In this document: one piece after another, positions 24,265 to 34,743 of the stretch
Layout: the number at the start of each line of letters is the position of its first letter
Numbering within the stretch: the first letter of the stretch is position 1
NCBI GenBank assembly: GCA_025766275.1
Contig: JAFKAC010000009.1
Span: 806,001-870,000, forward strand
DNA from: Lactarius indigo
Taxonomy: Eukaryota; Basidiomycota; Agaricomycetes; Russulales; Russulaceae
Length of the DNA: 64,000 nt
Reading direction: 5' to 3'
Made by a program: the position numbers and the translations under genes
The notes under the pieces: model-generated
Seen by the model: only the letters and a program-made list of their open reading frames with translations
Databases searched by the model: none
What the model was told of the DNA's origin: nothing

Positions 24265-24712
24265 TGTCACGTTTCCGCATTTGGACCCTTACTGTACCGG
24301 TTGTGACTACGGCGGTAAGGTAGATTAGTCACGGACTCGGGGTTTACGAAGGAGTTAAGTGTTTGGAGATGACTCGATCCTAGTACAGGTAGTAGTGGTA
24401 TTAGGATAGAGGTACTTACGCGATACGTTGGACACTACATTACGGTGACTCATAGCAGCGCTTGAAAGCCTGCTCTTCTTGTATTTAAGGGTAGTTGCGA
24501 AGACCAAGATACGCCATCTTGGTCTTCTTCAATCGTCACTTCTTGTCTCATCCGCTATCCGCCTCTACCAGAGCTAGAGTGCCGTCGAATCACAGTGTCT
24601 TCGAACATCTGTCAGAACCGCCTTCGTGCCATACGCTTTACGCATGACCAGCCAAGTCAAAGAGTCGCCTTTATCCCAGCTCAAGTCGAGCTAATGCTGT
24701 GACGGCGTTACA
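24265..24712 (+). repeat. Element A 5' LTR
   Basis: 448 bp. TATTTAA at 24482-24488; a perfect 11-bp inverted repeat, 24500-24510 and 24516-24526, with a 5-nt loop; the right arm, ATCTTGGTCTT, is the predicted transcript 5' end. About six differences from the 3' LTR, all transitions and mostly at CpG. Confidence 0.93.
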
Positions 24713-24714
24713 TT

Positions 24715-24725
24715 AAGACCAAGAT
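24715..24725 (+). other. Element A primer-binding site (self-priming)
   Basis: AAGACCAAGAT, two bases after the LTR, is the exact complement of ATCTTGGTCTT at 24516-24526, about 34 nt after the TATA-like box. This fits self-priming by the element's own mRNA 5' end, as known for Tf1. Confidence 0.75.
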
Positions 24726-24732
24726 ATCATTG

Positions 24733-26255
24733 TGGCGACTATCAACACTCACGATCAGTGGACGAATTTCCGTCCCTACTATCTAGAAAGAAGAGGAGAT
24801 CGCAACGTACCAACCCGATTCCTAGGAGCAGCCCGTTGGAGAGACCGAGGAGACGAAACCGGATACTTCGTCGAATTCAACGGACCTACAAGATTCTGAC
24901 CAGTTGAGTTCAACTTCGACCACTTGTGCTGGGTGGAAATTACGTGGAACCCAGTAGATCATCGTTGGGACGTCGTCAGACCAGCAGGACGACAGTATCA
25001 GTGCGACATCGACGCACGAGAGCTCAATTCGCGCGCAGATTGGGGGCCAATTGACGGCCAAATACGAGAACATTCGACCGGAGAAGTGGTAAGTGAAGAA
25101 ACCGAGGAAGAAGAGCAGAGCGAAGAAAACCATCCAGCAAGCGTTGGACCCATCGAACAATACACTATCCAACGAGCTGAGTCCCTCCACATTTCGGAAA
25201 ATCCAGAAGTAATCCACGTACGCTCGCCCGCAGCAGAAATGGCAACAACGACAATGATGGCAGAAGAAATTATAACCGTCAGAGAACAAGCAGCACGAGA
25301 AGCGGCAGAAGCAATCAGACGAGAATCTCAGCAACATCTTATGCCCATCAATCCCGATACGGGGCATAGAATGACTGCAGACGACGCAGCAATTTTCCGC
25401 ACCATCGGACCAGACCAAGGCGATCCCCCATCAGGGGAAGGACCGCGACAAGGATTATCACTCGATCCTCCGCCAGGATGGGGTGGGCCTCCAGGAGGAG
25501 ACTTCCCTCAACAACCAGGAGGAGGAGGGAATCCACCCGACCTCCCGCACGGAGGACCCCCAGGAGGAGGAGGCGACGGAGGAGGACACCCGCCCGCTGG
25601 TGGAGGGGGCGGAGGAGGTGCACACGGGCAAGAAAAACTCACAGGTGAACCCCCTACTATCTTTGATGGAGACTGCACCAAAGTCGACTCATTCCTCACA
25701 CAATGGCATGTGTACTGGGGGATGAACCTCGACACCTCTGTCATGCGCAACGACTACCGGCGATGTCTCCTTTTCCTTTCCTACATCAAGGGGGTAACCG
25801 TCAGCGAATGGGTACTTTCGTACCTCAAGTGGCTCAATCGACAGATACAACGAGGAATAGATCAACACACGAGGGACCTGTGGAATGCGGTAGCAGAGGG
25901 TTTTAACCAAAGGTTCGTCAATACCCTCGAACGAGAACAGGCTCAAGCCCTGTTGAGAAAGGGGCTTAAAATGATCGATGGCGACATCGACAAGTATGTC
26001 AACGAGTTTGAAGAAGCGGCCAGAAAGGCAGGATACCGCCTCAACGACCCACAAACTATCGACCTATTTACAAAAGGACTGCCGAAGAAGCTGTACGAAA
26101 AGACCTACGACTTGGACGAACCAGAAACGTTCGATGAATGGAAACGAGCAACACTCCGCCGGCAGCGGAACTACATCCACATCCGAGCTAGGGTGGACGA
26201 ATATAAGGATGCCAAACCCAAGAAGACGGGTAACGCTAACTGGACTGTCCCACAG
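24733..26255 (+). pseudogene. Element A gag, N-terminal part
   Basis: Open frame with a capsid-like segment rich in Trp and aromatic residues, preceded by a Pro/Gly-rich linker (about 25420-25620). A GTG stands where an ATG start would be expected (about 24733), and a TGA interrupts at 24897-24899, so the intact frame runs from 24900. It ends at ...WTVPQ where element B is inserted; the CACAG duplication leads back into frame at 34273. The ATG loss is inferred from the lack of any ATG near the leader. Confidence 0.75.
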
Positions 26256-27028
26256 TGTCACGGACGCTCTATTTTCCCTTATTTTTCTGTATTTTTATGG
26301 ATTTATTTGGTGAAGATACGAGTCTCTAACGTTGTGTCAAACATCCAAGTCCTTATCATAAGATATGATAAGATGGTTAGTCACGTGATGCCAACATGTG
26401 CACCCACAAGCACGTGACCCTGGGATAGTAACTTCCTTATTGGATGTTACCCCTTATGGGCACTATCCTCATTAGTATAGTAGTTTCTCATTGGACGATA
26501 AGCAGGGAACATTCTAGATAGTTCTAGACTACGTTGTTATAGGGTTATGACTCATAGATAAGGACACGTCATTGTTCTGTCAGCGTTAATGACTGTGCAT
26601 CAGTCAGCACAATAGATAACGCTATTAATAGATACGACGCGTCAGCGTCTGACTCATTACTATTACAATACCTTTAGTAACAAGGTTCAGTAGTAATTAG
26701 AACTCAGCCGCAGCATAGTACATAAACCCTCATGTAGCGTCCTGAGTGGAACCAACTTGTCCTCTTGGTTCTCCACTCAGGTGCGTATTCTCTTGTACTT
26801 TCCCTTACCTTCTCCAATGTTAACTTGTCCTCTTGGTTCTCCACTCAGCATGCCACAGCGTGATCACCTTGCCTTTGGACTTGTATAAAGTCCTCAAGTG
26901 TGCAAACTCTCCGTTGTGACTGTACGTTCGGCGCGTGACTTGTCTCCGCGCTAGGCTTGGGTGTGCCACCTGTTCAGTTCGCTTACCTCACCTTGGTCTA
27001 GTTGTACGCAATAAGTCATACCGCTACA
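26256..27028 (+). repeat. Element B 5' LTR
   Basis: 773 bp. TACATAAA near 26719-26726, then two exact 27-bp direct repeats (26754-26780 and 26822-26848), each starting AACTTGTCCT. The first copy is placed to be the transcript start. Confidence 0.93.
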
Positions 27029-27030
27029 TT

Positions 27031-27040
27031 AGGACAAGTT
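27031..27040 (+). other. Element B primer-binding site (self-priming)
   Basis: AGGACAAGTT, two bases after the LTR, is complementary to AACTTGTCCT, which begins both 27-bp repeats in the LTR. Confidence 0.7.
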
Positions 27041-27637
27041 CTTCCTTCACACGCCCCTTCATTCTTACCGGCGTTTCTACTCTCCTTTCTAGGTGGTTGA
27101 CGACCACAAGTCCCTTGTGTCACACACCTCACTCTTTGCCTGTGGACCTTCATACGCAGAATCTGCGCTATCTTGGTACAACTCTATTGTCCGTAAAGTT
27201 GGCATAGATTGTGCTTGCCTATAGGCGTTCTATCTGGTCATCAGTAGAACGTTTGGGTACTGCTTGCAGAACTGGTCACCACGCCAGATAAGCTGCAAGT
27301 GGAAGAGAAGCCTGCCAGGCCTAGCCTGCGACAGCTGTACGCGAAGTAAACAGAAAAGTTTGAGAGCACTTCGGCGTGAGAGGCAGCCAATAGGTCGAGG
27401 AGACTGCGGCAGACAGCCTTGTGTTCTTGCACAAATCCATTACCCCATTCCTGAGTGTTCTGTTATCGCCGCAGCCTCGCACAGTGTGAAACATCACTGT
27501 GTATTGGTCTTGCTTGATCGGACTCTCCCATCACCTTCGACTTAGCGTTTCGCGGTCGTCGTAACACGTCGTCACATTATACCACCTTCCGTTTTCAAAC
27601 TGCCTCGCATATTCGTGAACGTCCGTCAGCGTCTTTG
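27041..27637 (+). other. Element B leader
   Basis: About 600 nt between the primer site and the first gag-like open frame. No gene seen. Confidence 0.5.
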
Positions 27638-29598
27638 ACGTATCTTCCGGAGGAGACAGGAAACGATACTCCCTGTCCCAGCGCCCCCGTCACCCCCACG
27701 TTCTTATTTCACTCCAAACTTAGCCTCTGCTTCGGCATCGCTACACGTACAGGGAGCAGGTCAATCGTCCTCTGACCCAATCCCTTCACCCCGTTTCGCA
27801 TCTCCAACTCCGACAGCAGCTTCGGAGCACTCCTATCACTCGGCATATTCCTCCTCCAATGAGACACTTGTTGACGACCCCCAAGCACCCCCTGTAGTTT
27901 ATCAGCAAGAAGTCTTTGCTGGTGAAGAAGTCCACTACAGGTTCTCTCTAGAAGGCGAACCACAGAACGACGCGGAAGCATACGTCCGCGCCATCTATTA
28001 CAACAGAGATTTTCGCTTCGCCCTTCTAGAATTACACGGAGCATTCGGCCTCGTTGCAGGCACCCCTTTCACCGTCCCCCAACTGATCGCCTTTGCGGTA
28101 GCACTAGTCCCCGAACTTTCTCCTCCCCCATCCGTCCACTCCCACGATAGCTCCCAAAGGGAAACAGAGAGCAGTGCAAGCTCAAGCTCAGTATCCCACA
28201 GGAGTAACGTCCAAGTACAGAACGATCCTCTCTAAAGAAGAAAAAGAGTGGATCAAGAACTTCGACAACTGGGACGACTTCGACGAAGATGAACAGCTTC
28301 GCCTCATCGAAGACAGAAGGGAGTCGATCAAAAAGTACGAGGAAAGAAAAAGACAAGACGAATTAGACAAGATGTCCGCCGCCGCCGCCGCTCCCCCCAC
28401 ACCAACAGCTCCTGCTCCGCCCCCAACTCTCAACGACTGCTTGCGCCTCATAAGCGACTTGGGCCAAGTAGTCGGCATACTTACGCAAAAGGTCACGGAC
28501 TTGACCGCGCAGGTTTCAGCAACCGCGGCCAAGCCCAGTACCAAGCACAAGGAAGTAGTGGCCCGTCCCAAAGCATGGGATGGGAAAGGCAACTCTACAG
28601 ATGCCCGTCACTTCCTTGCAGCCTTCCATAATTGGGCAGGCTCACAACAGGACGCTATGAACACCTGGGACCCGGCCCAGGGCATGTACTTCCGGGCAGA
28701 AGACCGCTGGATTATGGCGGTTCTTAACCTTATGGAAGGGGAAGCCAAGTCATGGGCTCTCCCTTACCTCGAACAACTTCAGTCAAATAACATCCCGTTC
28801 GGGAGCTCTTGGGACGAATTTGTCAAAGAGTTTAACCGATGGTTCTCGCCCCTCGACACTACTGAGACAGCGAGGGAGCAGCTGAAGAAGACAAAACAGG
28901 GCCGCGGATCGGTTGCAGAGTACCGATCCGTGTTCGAACAGTACTCTGGACAGACTGGATGGTCAAAAGCAGACCTCCGCACCCGCTTCTACGACGGTCT
29001 TTCGGACCGCGTAAAAGATGCCTTAGCCTTGACGGACAAGGCCCACGTCGACTTCGACGACCTCAAGCAAGTCTCACAGTCGCTAGATCAGTGACTGAGA
29101 CAGAGGGACTCGGAGAAGAAGGGCGGTTCGTCCAGCCAGTCGATCTTGCCTGCAGGCAAGCCGTCCGATCCAGACGCGATGCAAGTTGACGCATCACGTC
29201 AGCAAGGATCCGGCACGAGCAAGCCCGCATCCAGCGGAAAGACCCAGCAAGATTACCAAAAACATATGCAAGGCAAATGTTACGGGTGTGGGTCTAAGGA
29301 CCACTCAAAGAAGGATGGAAATCACGAACGCGACGTATGCCACCATTGTCAAAAGGTCGGACATAGGGCACCCGTCTGCATGCTCAAATTTATGGGGAAA
29401 CCCGCCAAAGCGAAAGCTGCGGCCAGTAGTGAGGAGACCCCCTCCCAACCTTCTTCCAGTCAGTCGGCGGCTTCCACCGCCCAAACAAGTAATTCCGCAC
29501 CGCCCAAAGCCAATACGTCCCAGGCAGATGTGGCAAAGTTATTGGCGGCGCTCACAGCCCAACAAGAGCAAATCAACGCTCTTAAAGCGGCTTTTTAG
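27638..29598 (+). pseudogene. Element B gag, zinc-knuckle type, one TGA and one frame break
   Basis: The main frame runs from about 28130 to 29598 with a TGA at 29092-29094 in place of an expected Arg. Capsid-like region from KPKAWDGKGNSTDARHFLAA, then two cysteine clusters CYGCGSKDHSKKDG and CHHCQKVGHRAPVC; the second is a CCHC knuckle. Upstream (27638-28216) another frame encodes a plausible gag N-terminus (AYVRAIYYNRDFRFALLELH) but ends just inside the main frame, so either a frameshift has separated them or the start lies elsewhere; no ATG opens it. It ends at GCT TTT TAG, with pol continuing in the -1 frame. Confidence 0.75.
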
Positions 29599-32500
29599 AT
29601 CCAGGGGTAGTCATAGCTGCGGACTCCCCCTGTAAAACAGATACGGTTGACTCGGCTTCATGTAGTTGTAAGATATGCCTACGATCTCGCCTCGTTTCGG
29701 ACTCGGACCAATCTGTAATTCCTACGTACCATTCTGTTTCTGCCTGTAAAGTTGATAGTAGTGATGTCTCGGCTTCCTGTTCTGATTCTACACCTACATC
29801 TGCCTCAGAGATGAACAATAGTATTAGTGTTCCGATTGCTCCACAAAATGTAGCAGCGCCGCAAGTGATGATTTCTGATGCAGCGCTTTCTTCATGTATA
29901 ATACCCGAAACAAAAGATAGCAGATCTCATTTCCATATTTCTGTTGAATTACAAGGACGTCATCGTACTGTAAAAGTAGCAGCCATGGTAGATTCTGGAG
30001 CAACTTCGTTGTTCCTGGACAAAAAGTACGCTGACCGCCACAAGATGTTGCAAGTTCCGCTGGAGCATCCCATCACTCTCTATAACATAGACGGGACGCT
30101 CAATGAAGCCGGCAGTATTACCCATAAAGTCACACTCGTCCTCAAAGTCGGTCCTAGTGCAGAAAAGTTCGACTTTATGGTCACTTCACTAGGCCCAGAA
30201 CGAGTAATATTGGGACTGCCCTGGCTTAGACACCGGAACCCACATATAGATTGGCAGGAAGGTACTATGCGTCTCAACTCCAGTGCTGAAATAGCTGCAC
30301 CGGAGATAGAGATAGAGGTGACGCGCATTATGGCAAACCGTATGGAACGCCGCCGTCTCCTTGCAGAGAAAGTGTTGGACACAGTCTCTGACGAAGTTTT
30401 CTGTTTGGCCGGTTTCACGTACTCTCAGCAGATTGCCGAGAAAGCGATAACCTCCAAACCTAAGAAAACCTTCGAAGAAATGGTCCCCGAACACTATCGT
30501 GACTTCGCAAAAGTCTTCTCTGAGGAAGAATCCCAGAGACTCCCTGAGCATCAGCCATGGGACCATGCCATAGACCTGGAACCAGATGCAGTCAAACACT
30601 GGAAGGTCAAAACGTATCCCATGTCACCTAGTGAGCAAGTGGAATTGGATAAATTCTTAGACGAACACATAGGAAAAGGATATTTGGTGCCATCTAAGTC
30701 ACCTATGGCATCCCCTGTGTTCTTTATAAAGAAAAAGGACGGCAAGCTCCGTCTGGTCCAAGACTATCGGCGTCTTAACAAAATCACCATTAAGAACCGA
30801 TATCCACTCCCACTCGCTGCCGATATTATCAATAGGCTTAAGGGAGCTCAATACTTCACAAAATTCGACGTTCGGTGGGGATATCATAATATCCGTATCA
30901 AAGAAGGCGATGAATGGAAGGGTGCTATCGTCACCAATAGGGGTCTATACGAGCCTAAAGTCATGTATTTCGGCATGACTAATAGCCCCGCCACCTTCCA
31001 AGCCTTAATGAACGCCGTCTTTGCTGATCTTATCGCACAAGGAGAGGTAGCTGTATATATGGATGATATTCTCATCTATAGCAATAACCTTAAACACCAT
31101 CGCAAGATAGTACGTGAGGTGTTAACACGGTTAGAGCAATACGACCTCTATCTCAAGCCTGAGAAGTGCGATTTTGAGAAGCAGGAAATGGAGTACCTTG
31201 GGATGATTATCCGTCCCGGAGAAGTGCAGATGGACCCTGGCAAGGTCTCTGCAGTAAAGGAGTGGCCAACCCCAACCACGCTCAAAGAAGTAAGAGCATT
31301 TATCGGGTTCGCCAATTTCTATAGAAGGTTCATCAAGGACTTTGCGGCTATTGCCTGACCCCTTCATGACCTTACTAAGAAAGACACTCCTTGGGTATGG
31401 CAGTCTGAACAGCAGAAAGCCTTTGACCTGTTGAAGGAACGTTTCGTACAAGAACCTATTCTTAAGGTTTACGATCCGAACCTTCCAACCAGAGTCGAGG
31501 TCGACGCTTCTGGATTTGCTACTGGCGGTATTTTAACCCAGAAATACCCGGACAGTCTCTGGCACCCCGTTGCGTATCGCTCACAGTCTATGAGCAAAGA
31601 AGAACGCAATTATGAGATCTACGACAGAGAAATGCTCGGCTTAATCTGCGCCTTAGAGGATTGGAGACATTTCCTCGAAGGCATCTCTTTTGAAGTGATC
31701 ACCGACCATAAGAATATGGAATGGTGGGCAACCATGAAAGACTTAAATATGCGCCAAGCTCGATGGGCCTTATTCTTAAGTCGGTTCGCCTTCAAAATCA
31801 CTTATAAGAAAGGAGAATCTATGCAAGCCGATGCATTAAGTCGTTTCTCACGAGACCAAGTCCGAGATTCTGAAGATAACTGCCAGGTCCAGGTGTTAAA
31901 ACCTGAGCACTTCTTAGCTGCCACTAAAGCGCACTTTGTCCCTGAAACAGACTCCCTAGGGAGTCGCATTAAGCTTGCATCTATCAGAGAAGCTGAAGTT
32001 ATAGAGGGTCTTAAAAGCATTTCTAAGACCGCTCCTAAAGCTCTCACAGATGGCGTCTTAATGTGGGAAGAAGAAGACGGTTTCGTTTACCACCGGGGAA
32101 AATTATATGTCCCAAATGACCGAACCCTTCGCAGAGACGTGGTAAAGTCTTGCCATGACTCGGTCACCACCGGACACCCTGGAAAAAATAGAACCATAGA
32201 GCTAGTCAGTCGCTACTACTGGTGGCCACGCATGGCAGGCTTCATTAGCTCATACGTAGAAGGATGTGATCGATGCCAACGATATCGCAAAGATCTACAC
32301 CCTAAAGCAACCATACAGCCGCAAGAAGTTCCTGAGGGACCATGGCAGATAATAGGGATCGATCTAATCGGCCCACTGCCCATGTCACGTGGAAAAGATA
32401 TGATCTTAAACGTTGTAGATCATTATACCAAACAGATTCATCTGTTCCCCGTGATGTCTCAGATTACGGCTGATGGGGTAGCATCCATCTACTTTGAGCA

Positions 32501-33482
32501 AGTCTTCCCCCTGCATGGGATCCCTCGCAAAGTTATAAGCGATCGAGGGCCCCAATTTGCAGCGCGAAGCATGTGTGCTCTTTATAAGCGACTAGGAATA
32601 GACACAGGTCTCACCACAGCCTATCACCCTCAAGCTAATGGACGGGTCGAGCACAAAAATCAAGAAGTTGAAATATACCTGCGCATGTTCATTAGCAAAA
32701 GACAGGATGATTGGGCAGACCTGCTTCCTACAGCGGAATTCGTAGTCAATAGTAGGCTCAACTCAGCTATGGGTCACACACCCTTTGAACTACTATACGG
32801 CTTTACGCCAGACTTCACTATTCCTGCTGGTAGACCCACGGGTATTCCACTGCTCGACAAGCGCCTTCAGCACTTAGTTTCCGCTCGCAAGGATGCAGAG
32901 GCGGCTCTACGCCTAAGTAAAAGGCGAATGCAGATAGACGTTGAACAAAGGACTAAGCCATATTCCTTCAACATCGGGGATAAAGTCTGGCTGCAAGCTA
33001 AGCAGATAAAGATACATCAGCAGTCGTCCAAATTGGGACCTAAGCAACTGGGCCCATTTGAGGTCACTAAAGTCATAAGTGACACCGACTATAAGCTTGC
33101 ACTCCCTCCTGCATTACGGATCCATGATGTATTTCATGTAGACCGTCTCTCTCCTTACAAAGGAAACGAAGTCAATGGGCTCACGCCTCCACCACCCGAT
33201 CCAGTAACGGTTGAGGGAGAAGAAGAGTATGAAGTTGACCATATAAGAGATTCTAAACTCTTTGGTCGTACTCTTAAATACCTCGTCCGTTGGAAAGGAT
33301 ATGGTGAGGGTGAGGACACCTGGGAACCGGCTAAAAATCTGGCACATGCCCCTGACGCGGTTAAGGAATTCCATTCCTCAAACCCGGGCGCGCCTAGAAA
33401 AATAGCGGCTCTTATATACGCGTCCTTGCCTTGGCAAGCTCATCATGAGGATACATTGGCCAACGCGGACGTTGACCCTTAA
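29597..33482 (+). pseudogene. Element B pol (PR-RT-RH-IN-chromodomain), one TGA stop
   Basis: The frame opens over the gag stop. Protease DSGAT in MVDSGATSLFLD; reverse transcriptase YMDDILIY; a TGA at 31356-31358 falls where element C has Arg (IARPLHDLTKK), after which RNase H continues (EVDASGFATGGIL). Integrase with HPGKNRTIELVSRYYWWPR and CDRCQ, core with ISDRGPQF, and a chromodomain LKYLVRWKGYGEGEDTWEP near the end. The 1,223-codon frame is otherwise open. One reversion would restore the reading frame, so this element is recently dead. Confidence 0.92.
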
Positions 33483-33494
33483 GGAGGGGGGTGA

Positions 33495-34267
33495 TGTCAC
33501 GGACGCTCTATTTTCCCTTATTTTTCTGTATTTTTATGGATTTATTTGGTGAAGATACGAGTCTCTAACGTTGTGTCAAACATCCAAGTCCTTATCATAA
33601 GATATGATAAGATGGTTAGTCACGTGATGCCAACATGTGCACCCACAAGCACGTGACCCTGGGATAGTAACTTCCTTATTGGATGTTACCCCTTATGGGC
33701 ACTATCCTCATTAGTATAGTAGTTTCTCATTGGACGATAAGCAGGGAACATTCTAGATAGTTCTAGACTACGTTGTTATAGGGTTATGACTCATAGATAA
33801 GGACACGTCATTGTTCTGTCAGTGTTAATGACTGTGCATCAGTCAGCACAATAGATAACGCTATTAATAGATACGACGCGTCAGCGTCTGACTCATTACT
33901 ATTACAATACCTTTAGTAACAAGGTTCAGTAGTAATTAGAACTCAGCCGCAGCATAGTACATAAACCCTCATGTAGCGTCCTGAGTGGAACCAACTTGTC
34001 CTCTTGGTTCTCCACTCAGGTGCGTATTCTCTTGTACTTTCCCTTACCTTCTCCAATGTTAACTTGTCCTCTTGGTTCTCCACTCAGCGTGCCACAGCGT
34101 GATCACCTTGCCTTTGGACTTGTATAAAGTCCTCAAGTGTGCAAACTCTCCGTTGTGACTGTACGTTCGGCGCGTGACTTGTCTCCGCGCTAGGCTTGGG
34201 TGTGCCACCTGTTCAGTTCGCTTACCTCACCTTGGTCTAGTTGTACGCGATAAGTCATACCGCTACA
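33495..34267 (+). repeat. Element B 3' LTR
   Basis: 773 bp, followed by CACAG. Differences from the 5' LTR include C/T and A/G changes near 33824, 34089 and 34250. Confidence 0.93.
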
Positions 34268-34272
34268 CACAG

Positions 34273-34743
34273 AATCTTGCAAACCCGTGGGCAATGGATA
34301 CCTCTGCCGATTGAACAAAAGCCAGACTAGCAGGATCGGACGAAATCAATTACGGCAGACCACCATACACCAATCTGCCCCCGTTTCCCCCGAGAGGAGG
34401 TCCGGGCGTACGAGGGCGAGGAAGGGGGGGGATGCGCCGTGATCTAAGGACAGTCCTGTGCTATAACTGTAACGCACCAGGCCACCTCTCACGAAACTGC
34501 CCCCATCCACGACAGCCGCGACAATGGCAGCCACAAAATCCCGGACCATCCACCATCAGAATGACGGAAACCGACTATCACACACAAGAGATACCGCCAG
34601 CCCACATACAGGCTGCCACCACAAGTAAGACCGCCGAAGAACGAGCCAAGGAGTGGCTCACCGGAGTAGCCAACGCCCCCGACGACGTAAAGGATCTGAT
34701 ACTGCAGGATTTGTGGGGAAAAGAGGGTTTTCGGAGCGCCTGA
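34273..34743 (+). pseudogene. Element A gag, C-terminal part with zinc knuckle
   Basis: Continuation of gag after element B, in the same frame. TGA at 34312-34314 replaces an expected Arg after MDTSAD. A CCHC knuckle, CYNCNAPGHLSRNC, follows a Gly/Arg stretch. Gag ends at the TGA 34741-34743, overlapping pol in the -1 frame at GGT TTT CGG. Confidence 0.82.

Larger units (their letters stand above)
26256..34267 (+). mobile_element. Ty3-type LTR retrotransposon B (chromodomain), nested in A
   Basis: 8,012 bp, inserted in element A's gag with the 5-bp duplication CACAG (26251-26255 and 34268-34272). LTRs are 773 bp, TGTCACGG to GCTACA, with about three differences. Gag and pol each carry one in-frame TGA. 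Pol ends 12 bp before the 3' LTR, so unlike A and C it has no ORF3. A purine tract (aaggaggggggtga) precedes the 3' LTR. Confidence 0.93.
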
